A DNA stretch of 64,000 nt from Planctomycetota bacterium (GCA_028291545.1 JAQGHR010000097.1:27349-91348); one strand, 5' to 3'. Counted from the stretch's first letter, positions 1-8,728 are shown. Made by a program: numbers and translations. The notes: a model not told the origin generated them from the letters alone.

Positions 1-2
1 CG

Positions 3-1337
3 GCACCTCTTGGCGGAACTCAGCCTCCCGCCAACGCGACGATCGAGCGCTCCAGGCAGCTTGAACGGGTCATCCAGCAAGAGGCCGAGTCGGCCGTCAA
101 GGAGCGTATCGAAACCGCTCGCGCCGAGCTGAATCGAGGCAACCCCGAGGCCGCGATCAACATCCTTCGCCTCGGCCTTACCTCCATCAATGCCGACGAC
201 CAGATCCCCGAGGCCACCAAGAGGGCCCTGGCGGCTCAACTCTCGGCCCAGCTTCAGGCTGCCGTCCGCCGGGAAGAGGAAATTCAGCTCGTCCAGGCGG
301 AAACCCTTCGTCGTCAGCAGGCCGCGCAGCAGCGAGCCCTGATCCTGGAGCAGCTCGAAACCAACCAGCAGACGGTCAACGCCCTGATGGTGCGGTTCGA
401 CACCCTGATGGCTCAGGGTCAGTACAACGTCTTGTTCAACGGAGGAACCGGCAACATCGCGGCGGCGATTGCCCCGTTTGCCGAGGCGCACACCTTCTCG
501 CAGCAGGCACGCGCCATCGACCCGTCGGCTCTGGCCCCGCGAGCGGGCATCTCCCTGAGCCAGTACATGGGTTCGCTCGCCAGCGAGCTGGCCAACGAGG
601 AGTTGAAGGAGTACCGCTACCTGCTCACGATGAACGACGTGACCCGGGCCTCGGTCCCCTTCCCCGACACCATCACCATCGAGTACCCGGACGCCGACCA
701 CTGGCGCACGATCTCCGAGAAGCGGATCAGGCGTTACGAGAGCACGTCGCTCGACGCCCGTGACCCGAAGACCACGGCGATCCTCAACAAGCTCGAACAG
801 CCCGTCTCGATGCCGTTCGCGAACGAGACTCCGCTGGAAGAGGTCATCAAGTACATCCGAAACGCGACCACCGGTCCCGGCATGGATTCGGGCATCCCGA
901 TTTATGTCGATCAGGTCGGCCTCTCGGAAGCCGAAAAGACGATGGCCTCGCCGATCACGCTCAATCTGGAAGGCGTGCCCCTGAAACGGGCCCTGAAGCT
1001 GATGCTCAAGCAGCTTGAATTGACGTACACCGTCAAGGATGGGCTGCTGACGATCACCTCCGCGACCTCCAAGGACCAGCCGACCGAAATTCGCGTCTAC
1101 CCGGTTGCCGACCTCGCGATCATTCCGTTCTCCCTCATGGGTGGCGGTGGTGGTGGCGGCATGGGTGGCGGTGGTATGGGCGGTGGCATGGGCGGTATGG
1201 GCGGCGGTGGTATGGGCGGTGGCATGGGCGGTATGGGCGGCGGCATGGGAGGCATGGGCGGCGGCGGTGGATTCCGGTCCATGCCCTTGGCCCCGCAGGC
1301 CCCTGTCGGCGGTTTTGAGCAAAAAAAAAGCAACTGA
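3..1337 (+). CDS. STN/secretin-short-domain protein, 5' truncated by window edge
   Basis: The frame is open from base 3 with no start seen, so at least 444 residues are present and the N-terminus lies outside the window. Visible parts are a Glu/Gln/Ala-rich helical segment that looks like a coiled coil (about residues 10-125), a middle region, and an STN-like beta-alpha fold (about residues 265-360) containing PLEEVIKYIR, ITLNLEGVPLKRALKLML and YTVKDGLLTITS. That fold is known from secretin and TonB-receptor N-termini and is common in planctomycete secreted proteins. The C-terminus is a long Gly-Met tail (bases 1138-1272) ending in FEQKKSN. The last codons lie in a run of nine A (1321-1329); a -1 slip there would continue into the next ORF. 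A shorter reading from an internal ATG at 387 is possible, but the upstream frame is uninterrupted and coding-like. Function is unknown, probably envelope-associated. Confidence 0.75.
   Translation, partial: APLGGTQPPANATIERSRQLERVIQQEAESAVKERIETARAELNRGNPEAAINILRLGLTSINADDQIPEATKRALAAQLSAQLQAAVRREEEIQLVQAETLRRQQAAQQRALILEQLETNQQTVNALMVRFDTLMAQGQYNVLFNGGTGNIAAAIAPFAEAHTFSQQARAIDPSALAPRAGISLSQYMGSLASELANEELKEYRYLLTMNDVTRASVPFPDTITIEYPDADHWRTISEKRIRRYESTSLDARDPKTTAILNKLEQPVSMPFANETPLEEVIKYIRNATTGPGMDSGIPIYVDQVGLSEAEKTMASPITLNLEGVPLKRALKLMLKQLELTYTVKDGLLTITSATSKDQPTEIRVYPVADLAIIPFSLMGGGGGGGMGGGGMGGGMGGMGGGGMGGGMGGMGGGMGGMGGGGGFRSMPLAPQAPVGGFEQKKSN
1138..1272 (+). repeat. Low-complexity GGC/GGT/ATG codon repeat (poly Gly-Met)
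   Basis: The coding sequence of the upstream gene becomes a near-repetitive GGTGGCATGGGC-type tract encoding Gly with regular Met. Such tracts expand and contract by slippage; the length here may vary between strains. Confidence 0.8.
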
Positions 1338-1375
1338 GCGAGGCCGCTGACCCCAGGGTCAAGTCGGCCAAGCCT

Positions 1376-2653
1376 GTGACCAAACCGAGCACGAATCCAC
1401 GGGACCGGAGCGCTTCGAGCGTTCCAGGTCCCGTGGCTGTTCCCAAGGGTGCCAACGCGAACGCTCCGATGACGAAGGGAGCGTCAGCAAAGTCCGTGTC
1501 CCCGCCAGGCGTTGGCACATTCAAGTTCGAGGTTCCGGCCGACTTCGACGCGTTCTACAAGAGTTTCCCGGACGTCTCCGAGGCCCAGGTCGCCCTGGAT
1601 ATCGCCGAACTTCGCGGACGAAAGGACTGGGTTGGCATCGAGAAGGCCTGGACGGCCTACCTGAAGCACCATAATAAGCACGCCGCTCCCTGGATGTACG
1701 CGGAGCTCGCGACGGCCATGGAGATCAACAAGCGCGACCCGGCGATCATCAAAACGACCTTCGGCTGGTACGCGTACATGGCCAGCAAGAGCAAGGATCC
1801 TCGCGGGATCGCCTTGATCGCGGCCTGCGATGCCCTCTTGCTCCATAAGTATTACGAAATCGCGCTTCCGAACGGGATCAAGGTCCGTCTGGCCGACCTC
1901 CTCGATCAAGCGGTCAAGGTCGCTCCGCAGAACGCCGAGCCGATCTTGATGAGCATCCTGATGGCCGAACGACTCAAGGACATCAAGCGCTTTCTCAATT
2001 CGTCGGAGACGCTCCTGTCACTTGGTTGGCCCGGCGTGGACGAGACCTGGCGCACCGGGCTTCGCAACCGATTTTCTCTGCTCGCCAAGCAGTTGCGGGA
2101 GGAGGGTCGTGACGACGACGCGAAGGAATTAACCCAACGCCTCTCGGGCATTGAGGCCCGCGATCTCGTCGTGCGGCTCACCTGGGAAAAGGACTCGTTG
2201 CTAGAGCTTTGCGTCGACGAACCCCTTGGCGCGACGGCCGACCACTACAACCCTCGAACGGTCTTCGGCGGCGCACTCGTCAAGGAGGGTCGGGGCAAGG
2301 ATCGCGAGGCCGTCTACGTCTGCCCCCGCGGGTTCGATGGCACCTACGTCATCCGGGTCAACGTGCTCTACAACGACGAGAATCAGCCCACCAAGGTCGC
2401 CAAGCTGGAAATCGTCTCCCACGAAGGGACGCCCGACGAGCAGTCCGTTTACCAGACCCTCTCGCTGTCCAAGCTTGAGCCGATTCGCATCAACCTCTCC
2501 GGCGGTCGACGAAAGACGGTCCTCCCGTATTTCGCCCCGAACCAGCTCAAGGCCCCGACCGACGAGCCCCTCCCTCCCCGCCACGACCCCGGAAAATCCA
2601 AGGCGCCTGCCGTCAAGCCCGCCACGGGAGCCGGCGCCAAGCCAAAGCCCTGA
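1376..2653 (+). CDS. Hypothetical protein, possible frameshift continuation of the upstream gene
   Basis: Encodes 425 residues if started at the GTG at 1376. There is no signal peptide, no recognisable ribosome site, and the first 45 residues are a Pro/Ser/Ala linker, not a natural N-terminus. A helical region follows (about residues 60-230, with WVGIEKAWTAYLKHHNKHA, resembling a TPR-like solenoid), then a beta-rich region (about 260-390, with GFDGTYVIRVNVLYND), then a Lys/Pro-rich tail. I do not recognise the family. The reading frame is open upstream exactly to the A9 run (it begins after the TGA at 1316-1318), so a -1 slip in the preceding gene would join the two. An independent start at ATG 1469 is also possible. 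Confidence 0.65.
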   Translation: MTKPSTNPRDRSASSVPGPVAVPKGANANAPMTKGASAKSVSPPGVGTFKFEVPADFDAFYKSFPDVSEAQVALDIAELRGRKDWVGIEKAWTAYLKHHNKHAAPWMYAELATAMEINKRDPAIIKTTFGWYAYMASKSKDPRGIALIAACDALLLHKYYEIALPNGIKVRLADLLDQAVKVAPQNAEPILMSILMAERLKDIKRFLNSSETLLSLGWPGVDETWRTGLRNRFSLLAKQLREEGRDDDAKELTQRLSGIEARDLVVRLTWEKDSLLELCVDEPLGATADHYNPRTVFGGALVKEGRGKDREAVYVCPRGFDGTYVIRVNVLYNDENQPTKVAKLEIVSHEGTPDEQSVYQTLSLSKLEPIRINLSGGRRKTVLPYFAPNQLKAPTDEPLPPRHDPGKSKAPAVKPATGAGAKPKP

Positions 2654-2755
2654 TTCTCGTCGCCCGCCGCGCCCTTGAACCGCCGGGGTAAGGAGGTTAA
2701 GTTGAGTTTGTGGCGAGGAGCCACGCAAAGGCGAGATGACGCCCGGGTTTAATCC

Positions 2756-2762
2756 AGGAGGG
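2756..2762 (+). promoter_or_regulatory. Strong ribosome binding site deciding the HtrA start
   Basis: AGGAGGG ends 6 bases before the ATG at 2769. It is too close to the ATG at 2763 and lies downstream of the ATG at 2736, so 2769 is the supported start. That start also gives a clean signal peptide. Confidence 0.7.
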
Positions 2763-2768
2763 ATGGCC

Positions 2769-3848
2769 ATGGCCTCCCGCTTGTGCGCGGTCCTGATTCT
2801 CGTGCTCGAAATCGCTTCGCCCGCGAATTCACAAACCGAGGCCGAGTCGCTCTCGAAATCCTTCCGCAAGGCCGCCCGAGGCGTGCTCCCGGCCGTGGTC
2901 ACCGTCCGGGGTCTGGGCGGAGTGGCCGCAGCCCGACCCGTCCCGGGCTTCGCCATGCCAGGGGTTCCCTACCCCGGTCGCGACGGCATCCCCGATTCGG
3001 GAGGCTCCGGCGTGGTCATCGATGCAGCCAGGGGATACGTCCTGACGAACGATCACGTCGTCCCCGACGCGCCAAGAATCGTGGTAATTCTGCCCGATGG
3101 CCGCCAGAGGACCGCCAAGGAAATTCGCCGCGATCCCCGGAGCGACCTGGCCCTGTTGATCGTCGAGCCCGGTGGCCTGACGCAGGCGGAGTGGGGCGAT
3201 TCCGAGGCCCTGGACCTCGCCGACTGGGTCATCTCGATCGGCCAGCCGTTCGGGCTACCGGGCACGATCTCCGCGGGCATCGTCAGCGGAACGCGACGGG
3301 GCTTCGGCCCGATCGGGTACGACGATCTGATCCAGACCAGCGCCGCGATCAATCCCGGATCCTCCGGAGGCCCTCTCGTGGACATGAAGGGCCGGGTCGT
3401 AGGAATCAATGTCGCGATCAAGACACTCAGCGGCGGCTACGAGGGGGTTGGCTTCGCGGTCCCGGCCTTGCGGGCCAAGCGTGTCGCCTCGGACCTGGCC
3501 GAGTTCGGCCGGGTGCGACGCGGCTACCTCGGTGTGGCCACCGAGCGCCGGCTCCCAGAGAAAAACGGCCAGGACAGCACGACGGACGGTGCGATCATCT
3601 CGTCGATCGTGCCTGGCAGCCCGGCGGATGCCGCGGGGCTGAAACCGGGAGACGTGATCCTCAAGGTAGGCGAACGTCCTGTGCTCACGCCCGGATCGGT
3701 CCGCATGGCGGTTGAGTTCGCACCGATCGGGGAAGATCTCGCGATGGTGATCGCTCGCGAGGGGACCACGATGACGATCCAGGCCAAGCCCACGGCGATT
3801 CCCGACGAGCCCGGGTCCGCTGAGCGCCCCCGAATTCTGGGTCGCTGA
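2769..3848 (+). CDS. HtrA/DegP-family serine protease with one PDZ domain
   Basis: A 359-residue trypsin-fold protease of the HtrA (S1C) family, expected to degrade or chaperone misfolded proteins outside the cytoplasm. The start has a leader MASRLCAVLILVLEIASPAN that fits a signal peptide. The catalytic triad is visible: His in LTNDHVV (about residue 95), Asp in RSDLALL (about 124) and Ser in GSSGGPLV (about 205). A single PDZ domain follows (about 255-340, GYLGV at its start and GLKPGDVILKVG). DegP has two PDZ domains; one is usual for DegS-like or short HtrA proteins. It lies 54 bases upstream of a sigma-54 response regulator, suggesting a stress-linked unit, although no sensor kinase is adjacent. 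Confidence 0.92.
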   Translation: MASRLCAVLILVLEIASPANSQTEAESLSKSFRKAARGVLPAVVTVRGLGGVAAARPVPGFAMPGVPYPGRDGIPDSGGSGVVIDAARGYVLTNDHVVPDAPRIVVILPDGRQRTAKEIRRDPRSDLALLIVEPGGLTQAEWGDSEALDLADWVISIGQPFGLPGTISAGIVSGTRRGFGPIGYDDLIQTSAAINPGSSGGPLVDMKGRVVGINVAIKTLSGGYEGVGFAVPALRAKRVASDLAEFGRVRRGYLGVATERRLPEKNGQDSTTDGAIISSIVPGSPADAAGLKPGDVILKVGERPVLTPGSVRMAVEFAPIGEDLAMVIAREGTTMTIQAKPTAIPDEPGSAERPRILGR

Positions 3849-3902
3849 CCTCGGAAGTTGATGACGGATGCAATCGACGGCGGGACATGGAGGGACACCG
3901 CG

Positions 3903-5321
3903 ATGACGCGACGAATTCTCGTGGTCGACGACGAGCCTCTGATCCGAGAGCACCTGAAAGTGCTGCTGGGTCTGGACGGATACCAGGTCGAGACGGTTGA
4001 GGACGGCCGCTCGGCCCTGAGCGCGCTCCGGTCGCGACCGTTTTCGCTGCTGATCACCGACCTTCGCCTGCCGGACCTCGACGGCAGTGAGCTGCTGACG
4101 ACGGTACGGTTGGATGGCATCTCGGTGGGAGTGATCGTGCTGACGGGCTTTGGCGATACCCAGATCGCGCTCGATGCCATGCGCGCAGGGGCCGACGATT
4201 TCGTGACCAAGCCGTTCGAACCCGACCATCTTCGGCTCCTCGTCCGCCGGGTCCTTGAACGCCGGCAGTTGATTGACGAGTTGGAGAGCCTGCGGAGACG
4301 GATGCGGCAGGATTACAGCTTCCACAACATGGTCTCCAAGAGTCCCCGGATGCGTAAGGTCTTTGACCTGATCGAACAGGTTGGACCTCTCGGTTCGACG
4401 GTCTTGATCCAGGGCGAGACCGGGACGGGGAAGGAGCTGATCGCCCAGGCGTTACACGCTGCCGACGCCTCGCGAAGGCGCGGGCCATGGGTCGCATTCA
4501 ACTGCGCCGCGCTGACGGATTCGTTGCTGGAGAGCGAAATCTTCGGGCACGAAAAGGGGGCGTTCACCGGCGCGGACAAGAGGAAGAAGGGCAAGTTCGA
4601 GCAGGCCGATGGTGGCACACTGTTCCTCGATGAGGTCGGCGATGTGTCACCCACAATGCAGGCCAAGCTTCTCCGGGTCCTGAATTCCAGCACATTCGAG
4701 AGAGTCGGCGGGACCGAAACGCGCAAGGTGGATTGCCGGATCATCGCCGCGAGCAATAAGAGGCTGGAAGACGAGGTCAGGCTCGGCCGATTTCGCTCGG
4801 ATCTCTACTACCGTTTGAAGGTCATCACGATCGAACTTCCCCCCCTTCGCGAACGGACCGAGGACATCCCGCTCCTGGCCGCGCATTTCCTCGACAAGCT
4901 CAGCACCAAGAGTACGCCGCCTGTCACCGACATCGACCACGAGGCGATGCAGGCGCTCCTGGATCATCCCTGGCCCGGCAACGTCCGCGAGCTGGAGAAT
5001 GCGATCAAGGCCGCCGTGGCGATGGCGGATGGCACGATCATTCACCGCGATGCGCTCCCGGCCATCATCGCCCCGGGGCCGGGACGACGGCGGGGAGCCT
5101 CCTTGATCGACATCGCGCGCCCGTTACCCGATGTCGCCGGCGACCTGGTCGGCCGGGTCGAGCGCGAGTATCTCTCTCGCCTGCTCGTCAAGTACAAGGG
5201 CAACGTCGCCCGCTGCGCCCGTCACAGCGGCCTGTCGCGGCGCAGCGTCACGCAGAAACTCCAGAAGTACGACCTGGACCGGACCGTTTATCGAGAGGAT
5301 GTTTATCCCGACGGATCCTGA
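3903..5321 (+). CDS. Sigma-54-dependent response regulator (NtrC/ZraR type)
   Basis: Encodes 472 residues. The N-terminal receiver domain (about 1-120) has the acidic pair in VVDDEP and the phospho-acceptor Asp in LLITDLRLPDLDG. The central AAA+ domain (about 140-380) has Walker A GETGTGKE, the sigma-54 contact loop GAFTGA and Walker B GGTLFLDEV, so it should remodel sigma-54 holoenzyme. The C-terminal Fis-type helix-turn-helix (about 425-465) is NVARCARHSGLSRRSVTQKL. The start at 3903 is chosen because GGAGGG sits about 8 bases upstream and the receiver fold begins immediately. No histidine kinase is adjacent. A sigma-54-like promoter lies about 100 bases downstream at 5424-5439. Confidence 0.95.
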   Translation: MTRRILVVDDEPLIREHLKVLLGLDGYQVETVEDGRSALSALRSRPFSLLITDLRLPDLDGSELLTTVRLDGISVGVIVLTGFGDTQIALDAMRAGADDFVTKPFEPDHLRLLVRRVLERRQLIDELESLRRRMRQDYSFHNMVSKSPRMRKVFDLIEQVGPLGSTVLIQGETGTGKELIAQALHAADASRRRGPWVAFNCAALTDSLLESEIFGHEKGAFTGADKRKKGKFEQADGGTLFLDEVGDVSPTMQAKLLRVLNSSTFERVGGTETRKVDCRIIAASNKRLEDEVRLGRFRSDLYYRLKVITIELPPLRERTEDIPLLAAHFLDKLSTKSTPPVTDIDHEAMQALLDHPWPGNVRELENAIKAAVAMADGTIIHRDALPAIIAPGPGRRRGASLIDIARPLPDVAGDLVGRVEREYLSRLLVKYKGNVARCARHSGLSRRSVTQKLQKYDLDRTVYREDVYPDGS

Positions 5322-5423
5322 TCCGACGCATCTGGCCCGCGGGCGGGCGGCAGACATCGCTAAATCTTCGAGGCGTCACGGTTTCGGTCCGGCAGGAAAT
5401 TCCGGGCGCGCAATCTCGTCGCT

Positions 5424-5439
5424 TGGCATTGCCTTCGCT
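5424..5439 (+). promoter_or_regulatory. Putative sigma-54 (-24/-12) promoter
   Basis: The sequence TGGCATTGCCTTCGCT carries the two invariant dinucleotides, GG at 5425-5426 and GC at 5437-5438, at the 12-base offset that sigma-54 requires. It matches 9 of the 12 informative consensus positions. It sits just after a sigma-54 activator gene and 66 bases before the small ORF at 5506. No activator binding site was identified. Confidence 0.4.
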
Positions 5440-5505
5440 AGAGGATGGTCAGCGCGGGCCATCGTGGCCGAAGTGAGTCCGATCCTCAAAGTCGCGGAGC
5501 ATGCC

Positions 5506-5667
5506 ATGAGTATGGGTCCAGGGGGATTATTCGGGGGTGGCGGCGGCATGTACCAGCCCCGAGGGCCTTATGGGGCCTATCCGGGATGCGGCTGCAGCAG
5601 CCTGGTGATGGTTCTCGCCGGAATTCTGCTGGTGTTTGCCGGCATGATGCGCGGTTGCAACATGTAG
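5506..5667 (+). CDS. Small Gly-rich single-pass membrane peptide (53 aa)
   Basis: Starts at ATG 5506 with GGAG just upstream. The N-terminal half is Gly/Pro/Tyr-rich (MSMGPGGLFGGGGG, then a GPYGAYPG segment). It is followed by a CGC motif and one hydrophobic helix (SLVMVLAGILLVFAGMM), ending RGCNM. The three cysteines and lone membrane segment suggest a small membrane peptide or lipid-anchored subunit. Function is unknown. It follows the sigma-54 activator and a candidate sigma-54 promoter, so it may be that regulator's target. Confidence 0.5.
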   Translation: MSMGPGGLFGGGGGMYQPRGPYGAYPGCGCSSLVMVLAGILLVFAGMMRGCNM

Positions 5668-5738
5668 GTCCGGCCCATCGGGCACGTTCCGGCAAATTCG
5701 GCCGGCATTCGATCCTTCCTATCGATGGAGTCTTCACG

Positions 5739-6038
5739 ATGCGAGCGCTATGTGCGTCGATCATCACCGCGGGCGCACTCGTCGGGCTTGGTTTGACGGC
5801 GATCGGCGTCGGCACGCGATATCAAAATCTCGCGGCACGCGACGCGGCGTCGGTCACCTTCGTCAAATTCGTTCAACTCGATACCCCAATGATGCTCATC
5901 ATTGTTGCCCTGCTCACGACCTTGCTCGCCGGACTCGCGGCGACATTCCTCGGCTTGGCCTATCACCACGAGCGTCGGCAACATGAGCGTCATGGGCTGG
6001 CCAAGAATTCGGTTGGTGGCGTCTCTGGGAGGGATTGA
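5739..6038 (+). CDS. Small two-helix membrane protein (99 aa)
   Basis: ATG 5739 has GGAG 8 bases upstream. Two hydrophobic segments are visible, at about residues 5-25 (SIITAGALVGLGLTAIGVG) and 48-72 (MMLIIVALLTTLLAGLAATF), followed by a charged His/Arg-rich tail. No family is recognised. It lies 71 bases after the previous small membrane peptide on the same strand and is probably co-transcribed with it. Confidence 0.55.
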   Translation: MRALCASIITAGALVGLGLTAIGVGTRYQNLAARDAASVTFVKFVQLDTPMMLIIVALLTTLLAGLAATFLGLAYHHERRQHERHGLAKNSVGGVSGRD

Positions 6039-6124
6039 GAACAGGCCGATGCGCATTCCGGGAAGCCGCGTGCTCAGAAACCCCAGCGGAATCGATTATT
6101 GAGAAAGCCTCCGACCCTTGCCCC

Positions 6125-6151
6125 TGACAGAGCGAAATGATCGCTCGGTCA
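6125..6151. terminator. Hairpin between convergent genes
   Basis: TGACaGAGCG pairs with CGCTCgGTCA around a 7-base loop. It overlaps the stop codon of the minus-strand gene ending at 6149 and lies between converging transcripts. There is no U-tract, so a terminator role is inferred from position only. Confidence 0.35.
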
Positions 6152-7453
6152 CGGCAGGGGTACTTTCTTGAACTCGAACTCCAGCGGGATCGTCAGGACG
6201 CGACTCGGTGTCTCATACACGAGCCCGTATTCCGACGGTTTACCGGGGGCATCGACGAAGAGGTACTCGAAGCCGAGCTTGCCGGCATCGGACCCGAGGC
6301 TGTTGAAACCGCCGTTGTGCTCGAAACGGGTCCCGTCGGCTTTCTGAAGCCAGATCCGGTTGTTGAACAGACCCTGGCGATAACTCTCGAAGGCCGGGCC
6401 CTCTCCGGGCATCTGGAGCATCACGCGCACCTTCCATACGGCCTCGTCCACCTCACTCGATTCGAGGATGACGGAGACGTCGCCTTGCTTCTTGGTGACG
6501 TTTGTTTCGGCCAGCGAGGGGAACTTGAAGGAACGGATGCCGGCGGGCATCGTGACCTCGGCCTTGACCTTGAGGCTGGCGATCTCCTGGGCCTTTCGCT
6601 GTGGTGCCGTCATGTTGACATTCATTTCTGCGATCGGGTTCTCGGGTCGGAGAACCACATTCCCCGCCTCGGCGTCGACCGTCGGCGTGACCTTTTCACC
6701 GAGATCATCCAGGATCGTCACGTTCTCGGCCTTCAGGCCCAGGAGCATCGGGCGGAGGCGGGGTTCCCAGGCCACGTCGAACTGGGCATTGGCGCCGGTC
6801 TGGCCGGTCGAGAGGTCTCGCGAGCTGGAGTACTGCTTGAACTGAATCCGGAAGGGGCCGGAATAGAGGAGCATCGCCTTGTTATCAACCGGATCGTCGC
6901 CGACCTGCTCCGGAAGGCCGGCACCCATGCCGGGCATGATCCCGATCGTTCCGTCGCCCGTGTTGAAATCGAGGCTGATTTCCGCCTTCGCCGCGATCAG
7001 GTCGAGCGCCTCGAAAAAGACCATGTCTTTGAGATCCAGATCGATCGCGGGGTTCGTCACGTCGGCGCCATTGGCCTCGCGGAGGTCGGTGATGCGGTTG
7101 CCGGTCTGCACCTGAAGCTGTTTGAGCACTTCGGTGAGGCGGATGCTCTTGCCTTGGATCGTGACCTTCGAAGCGACGAGGCTGGCCTTCTCCATGTCCT
7201 CAGCCAGGGCGACGCGAACTTTGTCGAGACGTTTTCTCGTCTCATCGCCCGAGACTTTGGCCGGATCGGGCAGGAGCGGGATCACCTTTGCCCCGAGGCC
7301 GACGAGCGCTTTTTCGGCGGCATCGCGGGCCTTCTCATCCTTGGCCGCGAGCTTCTCGATCAGTTGATCGACACGGTCTTTCAATGCGGAATCGGAGCCC
7401 TGACCGAAGGCGAGGGCGGGTGAAATCAGAAGGAGAACGAGCAGGCGTCGCAT
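6149..7453 (-). CDS. Secreted STN-domain protein with HEAT-like N-terminus
   Basis: Encodes 434 residues from the ATG at 7453, which has GGGAG upstream and opens a signal peptide (MRRLLVLLLISPALAFG). Residues 25-75 (LKDRVDQLIEKLAAKDEKAR, AEKALVGLGAKVIPLL) resemble a HEAT-like helical pair. Residues about 100-190 carry an STN/secretin-short-like fold (IRLTEVLKQLQVQTGNRI, FFEALDLIAAKAEISLDF). The C-terminal half is beta-rich and unrecognised (MVFFE, FKFPSLAET, VRVMLQMPGEG). The same STN-like module occurs in the gene at 3-1337, so these may be two members of a secreted family. Function is unknown. Confidence 0.7.
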   Translation of the reverse strand: MRRLLVLLLISPALAFGQGSDSALKDRVDQLIEKLAAKDEKARDAAEKALVGLGAKVIPLLPDPAKVSGDETRKRLDKVRVALAEDMEKASLVASKVTIQGKSIRLTEVLKQLQVQTGNRITDLREANGADVTNPAIDLDLKDMVFFEALDLIAAKAEISLDFNTGDGTIGIMPGMGAGLPEQVGDDPVDNKAMLLYSGPFRIQFKQYSSSRDLSTGQTGANAQFDVAWEPRLRPMLLGLKAENVTILDDLGEKVTPTVDAEAGNVVLRPENPIAEMNVNMTAPQRKAQEIASLKVKAEVTMPAGIRSFKFPSLAETNVTKKQGDVSVILESSEVDEAVWKVRVMLQMPGEGPAFESYRQGLFNNRIWLQKADGTRFEHNGGFNSLGSDAGKLGFEYLFVDAPGKPSEYGLVYETPSRVLTIPLEFEFKKVPLP

Positions 7454-7636
7454 GGGGTGCTCCCGTTGAAGGGACGAGGTATTCATATGGGAATTGAACC
7501 TGGAAAGAGACGTGTCAACTGGAGGGGGATTCCTTGCAATCTCAGGTCTCCAGAACTCGTCGAATCGATGGTTCCCGGCCGATGTTGGTTCGCGCCGAAT
7601 CCTATCGCGGCCAGAACTTCGGGCCAAACCTATCCG

Positions 7637-8728
7637 TCATCCGACCCGCCATTTTCCGTTCTCCATCACCACACTCCCATCCGCCAGGACGCGGCCCGAT
7701 TCGCGAAGGTCCACGATCAGGTCCCAGTGCAGCGCCGACTGGTTCGTCGCACCGGTTTCCGGGTAACTTTGGCCCAGGGCAAGATGAACCGTCCCGCCGA
7801 TTTTCTCATCATAAAGGATACTGCCCGTGAACCGGTCGATCCCGTAGTTCAAGCCAATCCCCAGCTCGCCGAGTCGTCGCGCGCCGGGGTCCATATCCAG
7901 CATGGACCGCAGGTAATCATCCCCCTCCTGGGCGCGAGCTTCGACGACGAGGCCGTCCACCAGCTCCAGCTCGATCCCCGAGAGCCGGCGGCCTCCCCGA
8001 AGCACGGGAAAGGAGCAATGAATACGACCATTCGCGCTGTCCTCGATCGGTCCGGTAAAGATCTCTCCCGAGGGCATGTTCCTGCGCCCATCAGAGTTGA
8101 TCCAGGTCCGTCCAGTCGTGGACAGGGTCAGGTCCGTCCCTTCACCCTCGATCCGCACCTCGCTCACGCCCGTCATGAATTCCAGCAGCCCCGACTGCCG
8201 ATGGCGAAGTTCCATCCAGCGCGAGCTGGGGTCGTCATGATCGAGAAACATGGAGCGGCAAACGAAATCCTCGTAGCCCTCCAGTTCCATTCCGGCAAAC
8301 TCCGCGAAGGCCGGAGTCGGATACTGCGTGACCACCCACCGGCTGGCCGCCTTCCCCAGGTGGCGGATCGACGCATGGGCTCGATCGACGATCGCCACTC
8401 GTCGAGGATCGAATACCCGATTCACTCGCAGCGACCCCAGCGACTTGATCCGGATCTCGGCGTCCACAGCTCCCGCTTCAAAGAGGTCGACCGGCGTGAT
8501 GTGACCGAGCTGGGCTTCGCTTGCATTCTCCAGGTAGAACGCGTGCAGCTCCGGGAAATCCAACCGAACCAGAGGATGGGCGCCGCGCAGGACAATCGAA
8601 CGATAGGTCGCCTCGACCAGACGGCGTGCTTCCAGCTCCGCGCCAAGAAGAATCGTTTCGCCCGGCTCCACCCGGACGCAATAGTCCACCAGGAGGTCGG
8701 CCCATCGGGCAATCACATCATCCGTCAT
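7637..8728 (-). CDS. M29-family metallo-aminopeptidase
   Basis: A 363-residue protein resembling the thermophilic aminopeptidase (AmpS/PepS, M29) family, which removes N-terminal residues from peptides in the cytoplasm using two metal ions. Family-like motifs are PSGEIFTGPIEDSANG (metal-ligand Glu), GRRLSGIELELVDG, LGELGIGLNYGID, GTVHLALGQSYPETG and HWDLIVDL in the usual order. The start MTDDVIARWADLLVDYCV matches the typical N-terminus; the upstream open frame to 8887 is Arg-rich and non-coding in character. No strong ribosome site is visible. It is divergent from the M28 peptidase at 8919. Confidence 0.85.
   Translation of the reverse strand: MTDDVIARWADLLVDYCVRVEPGETILLGAELEARRLVEATYRSIVLRGAHPLVRLDFPELHAFYLENASEAQLGHITPVDLFEAGAVDAEIRIKSLGSLRVNRVFDPRRVAIVDRAHASIRHLGKAASRWVVTQYPTPAFAEFAGMELEGYEDFVCRSMFLDHDDPSSRWMELRHRQSGLLEFMTGVSEVRIEGEGTDLTLSTTGRTWINSDGRRNMPSGEIFTGPIEDSANGRIHCSFPVLRGGRRLSGIELELVDGLVVEARAQEGDDYLRSMLDMDPGARRLGELGIGLNYGIDRFTGSILYDEKIGGTVHLALGQSYPETGATNQSALHWDLIVDLRESGRVLADGSVVMENGKWRVG

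Noticed and set aside
6137..7423. 428-codon open frame on the plus strand
   Set aside because: Antisense to the STN-domain gene at 6149-7453, whose signal peptide and ribosome site support the minus strand.
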